This document shows, in pieces, positions 6,391 through 13,788 of a DNA stretch of 18,131 nucleotides. The stretch is from the NCBI GenBank assembly GCA_016218275.1, contig JACREK010000179.1, positions 1-18,131 on the forward strand. Direction: 5' to 3'. The notes beneath the pieces are model-generated. The model did not search any database. It saw nothing but the letters and a program-made list of their open reading frames with translations, and was not told the origin of the DNA. This DNA is from Candidatus Gottesmanbacteria bacterium (GTDB taxonomy: Bacteria; Patescibacteriota; Microgenomatia; 2-02-FULL-39-11). Made by a program: the position numbers and the translations under genes. The first letter of the stretch is position 1; every line of letters starts with the position of its first letter.

Positions 6391-7069
6391 CAATAAATTT
6401 ATTGATAGATCCCTTGTAAATCCATCTCCTCATGATCGCTCATGAGATCGGACTATATCTTCCCCGATTTTATCGGGGTTCTGCGTATAGTCTCTGAGGA
6501 TTCTTAAGCTGTCTAATTTTCTCAAGACCTTCTAAAGTTAGATGCTGACGTTTTATCATCATTTCCACAATCTCACAAAATAATGTAAAATCATGTCTTT
6601 TTGAAGTTCTTAGTTGATTTTGTCTAAAGAAAGGGATTATTTTCTCATATAAATCATTTCGAGAACGAACGCAAAAACGATAAATGTTTTCTTTGTGATT
6701 ATCATGGCGTCTATTTACAAAAATAGAGCCACAACCAAAAAAGTTTTTAATATCTTCTAAGACATTAAGACTCTTCTGGCCTTGGGTAACTACAAATTCA
6801 GGCATTACCTGAAATCCGCTTTTACTTGTTTTGTTCTTAAAAATTGATACTGAGAAACATCCTTCTCCATCGACGAAACCGACAATCCAATTAGCTCGCT
6901 TAAGTCTTTCCTGCTGATTGTCTGCACTAGATGCATTATCACTTGGTAAATATGGATACATATTACCATAGTAGCACTAGATACTCAGATTTTCCAGCAT
7001 ATAGCAGAATGCTTAAAACACTCATCGCGTCAAAACGCGACTTACGCTTCTAAGGCAACGAAGTTAGTT
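6391..7069 (-). mobile_element. Group I intron in 23S at about E. coli position 1931, with endonuclease gene
   Basis: Helix 69 flank TATGGT|AGCGAAG (E. coli U1931/A1932) is split by 679 bases. The exon ends in U and the intron in G. The guide GCCTTAG pairs with exon CTATGGT, with the U-G splice-site pair and one U-U mismatch. The catalytic core is textbook: P7 strands GACTAT (plus 6451-6456) and ATAGTC (6487-6492), P8 stem CCCCGAT/ATCGGGG (6462-6468, 6472-6478), S element AAGATATAGTCC, and a P9-like hairpin CTCATGA/TCATGAG (6429-6446). The endonuclease gene occupies most of the rest. The RNA should self-splice, leaving intact 23S. Confidence 0.92.
6470..6961 (-). CDS. LAGLIDADG homing endonuclease encoded in the 23S intron
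   Basis: 163 residues. It contains one LAGLIDADG motif, WIVGFVDGEGCFSVS (25-39), whose Asp/Glu provides the metal-binding catalytic residue; a single motif means it should act as a homodimer. Further family features are TQGQKSLNVLEDIKNFFGCG (59-78) and a C-terminal helical part with RLYAEPR at the end. Its expected role is to cut intron-less 23S genes at the insertion site and so spread the intron. The 3' end of the gene overlaps the ribozyme: the last codons form the 5' strand of P7 and the stop codon lies in the P8 loop, so sequence changes there are doubly constrained. The ATG at 6961 has no Shine-Dalgarno site. The protein looks intact. Confidence 0.92.
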   Translation of the reverse strand: MYPYLPSDNASSADNQQERLKRANWIVGFVDGEGCFSVSIFKNKTSKSGFQVMPEFVVTQGQKSLNVLEDIKNFFGCGSIFVNRRHDNHKENIYRFCVRSRNDLYEKIIPFFRQNQLRTSKRHDFTLFCEIVEMMIKRQHLTLEGLEKIRQLKNPQRLYAEPR

Positions 7070-8203
7070 ACCATAGAACAGTTATAGTTACTGCTGCCGT
7101 TCACCGGAGCTTTGATAACAAGCTCAACTCTTTCGAATTTCACTCACCATCATTGACTTACCGGCACTGGGCAGGTGTCAGCCCCTATACGTTGCCTTTC
7201 GGCTTTGCAGGGACCTGTGTTTTAGATAAACAGTCGCTAAGTAATCTTTTGCTGCGGCCCCGATAAATCGGGGCAAGGCATCTCCCATAGGTTACGCCTA
7301 GCTTTTGTTGCCGAGTTCCTTAATCATCTGTCTCCCGGTCACCTTAGTCTACTCGACCAACCCACCTGTGTCGGTTTGCGGTACGGAAAAATATATGTTT
7401 GTCACGCCTTACGGCAGACACAATGAGGCTTTTCCTGGAAGCTGAAACGTATCAAATCATCTCCTGTTGCCAGGAAACTTTCAATCACAACTTAAATTAA
7501 ACACGGTGACGGATTTACCTATCACCACTATCTCGTTGCTTTGACCCAGCGTACCGGGCTTGATTTTTCCACCTTCGTCACCACCTTGCAAATCCATATA
7601 TCCTGTAGTCGAATCTTAACGACTTATCCATCGGGCTAATCCCCTTTAACGAGGAAGACCCTTAGGGCCGACTTACCCTCCGCTGATGTACATTGCGGAG
7701 GAAACCTTGGGTTTTCGGTGTGCAGATATCTCATCTGCATTACGCTACTCATGCCGGCATTCTCACTCCTAAACGCTCCACCAGGCCTTACGGCACCAAC
7801 TTCACTGCGTTTAAGACGCTCCCCTACCAATCCCTACAGCCTTGCGGCTATAAAAAGTTTCCAATTTCGGCAAAATGCTTAATCCTCGATACATTTTCGG
7901 CGCCACAAACCATCCGCCAGTGAGCTGTTACGCTATCTTTAAAAGATGGCTGCTTCTAAGCCAACTTCCTGGGTGTCTCTGGATCGTGACTTCCTTAAAA
8001 ACTTAGCATTTATTTAGAGGCCTTAATTGGGAATCTGGGCTGTTTCCCTTTCGACTCATCAGCTTAGACCGACAAGTCTGACTACTGGAATAAAAGTACA
8101 GGTATTCGGAGTTTGATTGGTTGCGACAGATTGCTCCGCCACGAACCATTCAGTGCTCTACCCCCTGTGTTATAACCAGCGCTATACCTTAATATATTTC
8201 GGG

Positions 8204-8235
<32 letters not shown>

Positions 8236-9164
8236 ATTGCCCCTAACCTCAAGTCATCTCAGCCCATTGCTACGGACACGAGTTCGGTCCTCCTCCCCCA
8301 TTTCTGAGGGACTCAACCTGCTCAAGGTTAGCTCACCCGGTTTCGGGTTTAATAATTGCAACTAATTCGCCCAGTTAGGGCTCGCTTTCACTTCGTCTTC
8401 CCAACTTAGTTGGTTAAACTGATGCTGCAATCAAAAACTCACCGGCTCATTCTTCAATAGGCACGACATCATCCCTTACGGGACTCTGTCTGCTTGTTAG
8501 CCAACAATTTCAGTTCTATTTCATCCCCCTCCCGGGGTGCTTTTCACCTTTCCCTCGCGGTACTAGTTCACTATCGGTAGATTTTGATATTTAGGCTTGG
8601 ATCGTGGTCGACCCAGATTCCCACAAAGTTTATCGTGCTCCATGGTACTTAGGTACAAACTATCGGTGTTTTACATTTCGCTTACGAGCCTTTCACTCTC
8701 TTTGGTGGACCATTCCGGATCCTTCTGCTATATAAAACACATCGAATATCGTCTGCCCTGCAACCCCCTGATAAATCAGGGTTTAGCCTATTCCGCTTTC
8801 GCTCACCGCTACTGACGGAATCTCATATGATTTATATTCCTGGCGTTACTAAGATGTTTCAGTTCACGCCGTACCCAACCGGTCGCTATATAATTCTTAC
8901 GAACTATTTTTACAACAGGTTACTCTATAAAGAGTGGATTGCTCCATTCGGAAACCGCTGGATCAAAGGTTGATGGCACCTCCCCAACGAGTATCGCCGC
9001 CGTCTGCGTCCTTCCTCGGTCAAAATCTCCTAGGCATCCGTTGTTGGCATTAGTAGTAAATTCTTATTTACACCACACATCCGTAATGATGCGTGGATTT
9101 AAGACGTATTTTATCCCGTATTCATTCCGCCCGTTGCGGACTAAACGCGGGATATTCTCTTCAC

Positions 9165-9177
9165 TTGTTAAAGAGCC
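9165..9177 (-). promoter_or_regulatory. boxA antitermination site before 23S
   Basis: The RNA strand reads GGCTCTTTAACAA, almost identical to the rRNA boxA consensus (TGCTCTTTAACA) bound by NusB/S10. E. coli has boxA both in the rRNA leader and in the spacer before 23S; the position here, about 100 bases before the 23S 5' end, matches the spacer site. Confidence 0.75.
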
Positions 9178-9200
9178 ATTTCTCAATCGATTTCTCAGGT

Positions 9201-9224
9201 AAACCCTCTCTTACTAGAGGGTTT
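9201..9224 (-). other. Perfect stem-loop between tRNA-Ala and 23S
   Basis: AAACCCTCT (9201-9209) and AGAGGGTTT (9216-9224) form a perfect 9-bp stem with a 6-base loop. No long T run follows on either strand, so a processing or spacer structure is more likely than a terminator. A second nested structure lies nearer to 23S (ATCCCG near 9112-9117 with CGGGAT near 9148-9153, enclosing CCGC/GCGG). Confidence 0.5.
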
Positions 9225-9252
9225 GCCTCAGAGACCGATCTTGTCCATTTTG

Positions 9253-9326
9253 TGGACCTGACCGGATTCGAACCGGTGATCTCCTCATTGCAAATGAGGC
9301 GCATTAACCAGCTGTGCTACAGGCCC
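9253..9326 (-). tRNA. tRNA-Ala (anticodon TGC)
   Basis: 74 bases. The acceptor stem is GGGCCTG with CAGGTCC and contains the G3-U70 pair that marks tRNA-Ala. The anticodon arm is CCTCA-TTTGCAA-TGAGG, giving anticodon TGC. The T arm is ACCGG-TTCGAAT-CCGGT. The discriminator is A and the CCA tail is not encoded. It lies in the usual 16S-23S spacer position relative to 23S, but a promoter rather than 16S is upstream. Confidence 0.95.
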
Positions 9327-9519
9327 GAATCTGTGATCACAAAATATATTAAAAAGAACAATTGGAACAAAGAAGTGCTGATTACGAGGCTAAATTAGTC
9401 CCCCAAAGGGTAAGAAAAAACTATTATTTTTGACAGCATCATAAACGACAAATCTTTTGGTTCGTAAAAGTTATCTTACCACGGCCTCGTAAGGCTGTCA
9501 ATAGTTGGTTTTTTGGAGA
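9327..9519 (-). promoter_or_regulatory. Promoter region of the tRNA-Ala/23S/5S unit
   Basis: On the minus strand TTGACA (9501-9496), a 17-base spacer and TAAGAT (9478-9473) make a strong promoter about 147 bases before the tRNA, beginning 18 bases after trxB stops. No 16S sequence is present. The leader holds two perfect inverted pairs, TTACGAGGC/GCCTCGTAA (9382-9390, 9484-9492) and TTGACAGC/GCTGTCAA (9430-9437, 9494-9501), the second overlapping the -35 box. A weak boxA-like string TTGTTCTTTTTAA lies at 9361-9349. Confidence 0.75.
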
Positions 9520-10521
9520 TTATTTTTGTTCTTCGAGCCAGCGCTCAGTTTCAAGAGCGGCGGAGCAGCCAAAGCCGGCGGCGGTGATAGCCTGCATATA
9601 TTCATGGTCATGAACATCCCCTGCCACGAAAACACCCTCCTTATTGGTCTTTGTATGCTCCTGTACTTTAATAAAGCCTTTTTCGTCCACGTCAATCTCT
9701 TTAAAGACACTACTATTAGGAATATGTCCAATCGCCACAAAAACACCATCAATTGGCATCTCCCACATAATACTATCTTCTTTTGTCCCTATAGCATGCG
9801 CGTTAAGTACTTCATGAAAGTTTTTGGTAATTTCTTCCGGTGTTTTAGCAAGCAATGTTTTATCTGATGTTGTTGTAGTCATTCTTACTTTTTCTACCTT
9901 CTGTTCCCCCAGAATTTCTGTAATTTGTGTATTAACAAGGACATGTATCTTAGAATTTGCTTTTACTTTATCCTGCATAATTTGTGACGCACGGAATTGA
10001 TCTCGCCGATGAACGAGTATAACCTGTTCTGCAAATCGTGACAGTACTAGTGCTTCTTCCATCGCACTATCCCCCCCGCCAGCAACAATAACCTTTTTAT
10101 TTCTAAAAAATGGCGCATCACAAGGCGCACAAGAAGAAACTCCCCGACCAATTTTGTCACGTTCTCCTGGAACATCAAGCCATTTGGTATCCGCGCCGGT
10201 CGCGATAATAACTGATTTACCCTCATAAGTTTTATCAGCTGCCGCAACTATAAATGGTTGCTTGGAAAAATCTGCTTCCTTAAAATTTTCATCCACAAAC
10301 TCTGCGCCAAATCTTTCGGCTTGCTTACGCATGTTAGCCATCAGATCCGGTCCTTGGATGCCTTCCGGAAAACCTGGAAAATTATCGACTTCAGTTGTCA
10401 GCATCAGCTGCCCTCCCCATTTGCCGCCGGCAATAACTAGAGTTTTAAGGGATGCCCGGGTAGTATAAATTGCGGCAGTCAAACCTGCAGGACCAGAACC
10501 GAGAATAATAACGTCATACAT
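9520..10521 (-). CDS. trxB: Thioredoxin-disulfide reductase
   Basis: 333 residues. The enzyme transfers electrons from NADPH through FAD and a redox disulfide to thioredoxin. Visible parts are the N-terminal FAD site GSGPAG (8-13), the redox centre CAPC (131-134), the NADPH site GGGDSA (148-153) followed by HRRDQFRAS (171-179), and the C-terminal FAD motif GVFVAGDV (296-303). The usual centre is CATC(D); the Pro here is an unusual variant but both Cys are kept. It is about 15-20 residues longer than typical TrxB because of an extra stretch around 217-255, before PIDGVFVAIGH. It begins 3 bases after trxA stops, so the two form an operon and supply each other's substrate. No Shine-Dalgarno site or terminator is evident. 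Confidence 0.95.
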   Translation of the reverse strand: MYDVIILGSGPAGLTAAIYTTRASLKTLVIAGGKWGGQLMLTTEVDNFPGFPEGIQGPDLMANMRKQAERFGAEFVDENFKEADFSKQPFIVAAADKTYEGKSVIIATGADTKWLDVPGERDKIGRGVSSCAPCDAPFFRNKKVIVAGGGDSAMEEALVLSRFAEQVILVHRRDQFRASQIMQDKVKANSKIHVLVNTQITEILGEQKVEKVRMTTTTSDKTLLAKTPEEITKNFHEVLNAHAIGTKEDSIMWEMPIDGVFVAIGHIPNSSVFKEIDVDEKGFIKVQEHTKTNKEGVFVAGDVHDHEYMQAITAAGFGCSAALETERWLEEQK

Positions 10522-10524
10522 AAA

Positions 10525-10848
10525 TTATTGGAGGGCTTCATCAAAAACTTTTTTGTAAGCTTCTTTACCTTGAGCACCAACAATAGCTTTAACTGGTTGC
10601 CCACCTTTGAAGATCATTACCGTTGGTATACTCATCACGTTATATTGACTGGCCGGGAGCTGGTTTTCATCCACATTCATCTTACCTACAACCATTTTAC
10701 CCTCGTATTCTTTGGCTAATTCTTCAATAATTGGACTAACCATCCGACAAGGGCCACACCAAGGCGCCCAAAAATCAACCACAACTGGAGTCTTACTTTC
10801 AAGTACTTTTTCTTTAAAGTTTTGGTCTGTAAAAGTTACTTCTGCCAT
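10525..10848 (-). CDS. trxA: Thioredoxin
   Basis: 107 residues, the usual length. The active site WCGPC (30-34) lies in the expected place after VVVDFWAP, with the buried Asp (D25 region) and the cis-proline loop SIPT (P76) conserved. It is a soluble cytosolic dithiol protein that reduces disulfides and is recycled by the reductase encoded 3 bases downstream. The start ATG at 10848 follows a strong promoter whose -10 box ends 11 bases upstream, leaving a leader of only about 4-5 bases and no Shine-Dalgarno site. Confidence 0.97.
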   Translation of the reverse strand: MAEVTFTDQNFKEKVLESKTPVVVDFWAPWCGPCRMVSPIIEELAKEYEGKMVVGKMNVDENQLPASQYNVMSIPTVMIFKGGQPVKAIVGAQGKEAYKKVFDEALQ

Positions 10849-10859
10849 AATGTTTATCT

Positions 10860-10888
10860 ATATTAACAAGGGAAATTAGAGGTGTCAA
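10860..10888 (-). promoter_or_regulatory. Promoter of trxA-trxB
   Basis: Minus-strand TTGACA (10888-10883), 17-base spacer, TAATAT (10865-10860). The -35 box starts 7 bases beyond the stop of the upstream gene, and no terminator separates them, so read-through into trxA is also possible. Confidence 0.75.
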
Positions 10889-10894
10889 CCCCAA

Positions 10895-12469
10895 TTATTC
10901 CAATTCCTCGGTTTTGGCGTGGAGGTAGTAGAACCACTGATCAAAGAAGGCAAAAAGCAATTTAAACGGCGCTTCGATAAAAAAATCAAACATATAAAGA
11001 AAAATATTAATTTGCCTAATACTTTGTGTCAATTTGCTGCCAACTTTAATTATCGGCATAAAAAGAAAGTCAGTTAATAACGTAAGCAGCCCCTGCCTGT
11101 CTCCTACCCGATAAAGACCGGCCAGCATACTAATTCTGTAGGCCAGGAAGGAAACAATAGCCAGGAAGAAGGTGAATATAAACTGACTGACAATATTAAA
11201 TTGTAATTGAGTTAAGATCAAAACAATGCCGCCGAAAGAAATTACAAATGTACAAAGCCAAAGAATATCAAAGACAAGATGCAAAACTTGGTTTTTCTTT
11301 TGGGCACGAACAGTAATTAGCCTATTACCAAGCTGAGGATTTTCATGATAAAGCAACTGATTGATATACTCGAGAATTACTCGGGTATTATCCTCTTTAG
11401 GCGTACAAATAAAAAGACTGACTACAATCATCAGAATTGGCGGGATGGCAATATTAAGCGCCATCGACGACCAAATAACATGACCGTACATAAACTTCTC
11501 GTAAGTCCCCTCTACCGCGAAAGCAAAACCAACTTTAGTTAAAAGAATAAAGAGCACGGAACGAACAACTGCCCGTTTAACCTTGGAGGAGATACTATTA
11601 TATCTAACTAGAGCAGCCGCAAAGACTGCCTTCTCCAGCTCTTCCGCATTTTCAAGCATAGTTTTCAAATTTCCCGTATCGGAATTTAAAATATCTTCCA
11701 GGACGATAAAAGCCGCACTTCTTCTTTTGACATAAGTATAAATTCTATCTTTCAAAGGATAACTTAATTCCCTAATAATTTCATGGTAGCCGGTCAAAAA
11801 GTGATCGGCGGTGTAATCAAGAGTTTCTTTCGTTAGTCTACCAAAATACTGGCAAAACAAATGATAACGGAGAAAGGCCAAATCATCTTTGGCAAAAGCC
11901 CTGCGGACAGCCATAAAGACCTGGGCGTCTTTGGTTTCGGGAGAGTCATCCACTATTGACACATCATCTCGCAATACGTGGAACATGAAATTGGTCATAA
12001 CCTCTTTTTTACGCTTGGGATTAAGAATATATTGGATGTCTGAAGACATCAGATCATAAATCCAGTCGTTAATCACCAGATCTGATACTTTATGTTGCTC
12101 CATCACCCGCAAACGCAGAGCTAAATACAAATCAATCGACTCCTCAACTTTTTCGACAATCGATTGGCCTACCTCATTATCAGGCAAATAACGTGCCCAC
12201 AATAATTCTTTAACTAACGGTATAGCTGTAGTTTTACCATTACCCCCTAAAAGCAAACGGCGCTTAAGAATGCGCTCAATCGTAGCCCGCAGAACGACTT
12301 CATCTTCCCGAAATTCCATCGTGTTACGAAGTCGCTCATACCAGGAAGCAAATTTGGAAACAATCGGATTAACGGTTATTTTATGTTCTTCAGTTGGAGG
12401 GCGTTCTTCTTCGGTAAAAGATCTCAAAAGAAAGTGAGCAACCGGTGAAAGCGGACGAAAATTTAACAT
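10895..12469 (-). CDS. Multi-pass membrane protein of unknown function, 524 aa
   Basis: I do not recognise a named family. The first 300 residues are soluble and helical, with many charged residues and a Gly-rich patch RLLLGGNGKTT (71-81) that is not a proper Walker A. Membrane segments follow at about 301-319, 333-355, 397-420 and 425-446, and the C-terminus (488-517) is again hydrophobic and aromatic. There is no signal peptide. The layout, a large cytoplasmic N-domain before a membrane bundle, suggests a membrane-anchored regulator or assembly factor, but that is a guess. It lies between the copper operon and trxA on the same strand. Candidate -10 boxes (TATACT 12487-12482 and TATAAT 12497-12492) precede the ATG, without a good -35. 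Confidence 0.8.
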   Translation of the reverse strand: MLNFRPLSPVAHFLLRSFTEEERPPTEEHKITVNPIVSKFASWYERLRNTMEFREDEVVLRATIERILKRRLLLGGNGKTTAIPLVKELLWARYLPDNEVGQSIVEKVEESIDLYLALRLRVMEQHKVSDLVINDWIYDLMSSDIQYILNPKRKKEVMTNFMFHVLRDDVSIVDDSPETKDAQVFMAVRRAFAKDDLAFLRYHLFCQYFGRLTKETLDYTADHFLTGYHEIIRELSYPLKDRIYTYVKRRSAAFIVLEDILNSDTGNLKTMLENAEELEKAVFAAALVRYNSISSKVKRAVVRSVLFILLTKVGFAFAVEGTYEKFMYGHVIWSSMALNIAIPPILMIVVSLFICTPKEDNTRVILEYINQLLYHENPQLGNRLITVRAQKKNQVLHLVFDILWLCTFVISFGGIVLILTQLQFNIVSQFIFTFFLAIVSFLAYRISMLAGLYRVGDRQGLLTLLTDFLFMPIIKVGSKLTQSIRQINIFLYMFDFFIEAPFKLLFAFFDQWFYYLHAKTEELE

Positions 12470-12531
12470 AGGTACTTAACTAGTATAGCTAATTATATAC
12501 CATAGCTACTTGGAGTGCTAGCAAGCTAGAC

Positions 12532-12744
12532 TTACTCAACTTTTACTGTATAACCAGTTTGCTTAATAAGATCAATAATTTCTTTTTCCGAAATCTTGAC
12601 CGGATCAAATTCTACTTCTGTGATAGCCTTGGCGTAGCTTGTTTTTGAAGACTTTACCTTTCCTGTATCTTCTAAATCACCATCAATACTGATCGCACAG
12701 CTCGTGCAATGCATATCAATAATTTTAAAAATCATTTTTTTCAT
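12532..12744 (-). CDS. CopZ-like heavy-metal-associated (HMA) copper chaperone
   Basis: 70 residues from the ATG at 12744. The frame is open to 12792, but that longer form would run back into the upstream cupredoxin fusion gene; the ATG at 12744 is 5 bases past that gene's stop and has AGGTGA about 10 bases upstream. The HMA domain covers nearly the whole protein, with the Cu(I)-binding motif MHCTSC (Cys13, Cys16) and the C-terminal pattern EIIDLIKQTGYTVKVE. The usual Gly before the motif is Asp here. As last gene of the copper operon it probably carries Cu(I) in the cytosol to CopA or CsoR. Downstream, CTAGC/GCTAG (around 12515-12531) forms a small hairpin without a T run. Confidence 0.85.
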   Translation of the reverse strand: MKKMIFKIIDMHCTSCAISIDGDLEDTGKVKSSKTSYAKAITEVEFDPVKISEKEIIDLIKQTGYTVKVE

Positions 12745-12749
12745 AAAGG

Positions 12750-13778
12750 CTAAATCACCTGTATAGTTCCGACATACATACCCATACTGCACATAAAGGC
12801 TATATTGCCTGGTTTAGTTGGAGCGGTAAAAGTAAGTGAGTCCGTTTGTCCCGGGCTGACTATTTTTTGAATATTAAGAGTAGGGATGGTAAATGCCTGT
12901 ACACAACCTGAAGCATTTTGATTAACCAGATTAATTCTAACTGTCGAACCTGCCGCTACGGTAAAACTATTGGGTGTATAACCGGTTGGAGTAATGGTGA
13001 TATTTTGCTCGCTAACCGGTGCACCCTGCCCTAATGCCTTATCAGAGCAATAACTAATCAGACAAAAACTATTTTTTAAAATTGATGACGGTGTGTATTT
13101 AGAACCGGCCAAAGTAAGTGTCGCGTCAAGATTAAAAAGAGCCAAAAGAATAAGCACTACTGCCGCTACCTTCATAAAGCTTTTTTGCAACAAATCACCC
13201 AGCCGCATCGTGAAATAACCAAGGACAAAAAATACAGGACTCGTTCCTAAAATAAAAGCAAAAAGAATAGCCGCTCCCGCCAAGGGATTGCCGGAAGCTA
13301 TAGCTAAAGCCATCATAGCTTGAGTTGTCCCGCAAGGAATAAAAATTGTAAAGGCGCCAAGCAGTGCCGGGGCAAAAATATCACTTCTTTTAGATTGTTT
13401 CCTGACCAGCCTAGTTAAAAATCTCGGCGGCTGAATGACAAAATAGCGGAAAATTGGATGCACGTCCAGCAAATTAAGAGCAGTACCCACCATGAAGATA
13501 ACTACGGCCAGTTGCAAGACTACTTGTGCCTGGATGGAGATTTTAAATAAGGAGCCCAGCCAACCAAGAAAGACTCCTAAAATCGTGTAGGCCACAAGCT
13601 TAGCGATCAAAAAAGCTAAAATCGGCAGTGCCTTACCATTCTTTACGTGCTCTTTTAATTTCTCTTCTTCCCGTTGGGCAAGAGTAGCGGCCAAAAGCCC
13701 ACCCTGCACTGCCAAACAGGTTAATCCTCCGACAAAAAGTCCAGTGGTAAAGATAGTTATTAGATTAACATTCTCCAT
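12750..13778 (-). CDS. TauE/SafE (DsbD_2-type) membrane protein fused to a cupredoxin domain
   Basis: 342 residues from the ATG at 13778, 10 bases after copA ends; a longer frame from 13832 would overlap copA and is rejected. Residues 1-225 form a six-helix membrane domain of the TauE/SafE or DsbD_2 type, with a Cys in helix 1 (C21) and the signature IPCGTTQAMMALAIASGNPL (147-166) holding C149. Residues about 257-342 form a secreted-side cupredoxin-like beta domain with likely ligands C292, C330 and Met at 332 or 334 (MCSMGM). Genes of this type sit beside HMA proteins and CopA ATPases, so a role in copper transfer or redox handling at the membrane is probable; the exact reaction is unknown. 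The following HMA gene may supply the domain fused to this family in other bacteria. Confidence 0.85.
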   Translation of the reverse strand: MENVNLITIFTTGLFVGGLTCLAVQGGLLAATLAQREEEKLKEHVKNGKALPILAFLIAKLVAYTILGVFLGWLGSLFKISIQAQVVLQLAVVIFMVGTALNLLDVHPIFRYFVIQPPRFLTRLVRKQSKRSDIFAPALLGAFTIFIPCGTTQAMMALAIASGNPLAGAAILFAFILGTSPVFFVLGYFTMRLGDLLQKSFMKVAAVVLILLALFNLDATLTLAGSKYTPSSILKNSFCLISYCSDKALGQGAPVSEQNITITPTGYTPNSFTVAAGSTVRINLVNQNASGCVQAFTIPTLNIQKIVSPGQTDSLTFTAPTKPGNIAFMCSMGMYVGTIQVI

Positions 13779-13788
13779 AAGATTTTTA

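Noticed and set aside
5918..6433. 171-codon open frame on the minus strand
   Set aside because: It lies across 23S exon 2 and the 3' end of the intron; the peptide is translated rRNA.
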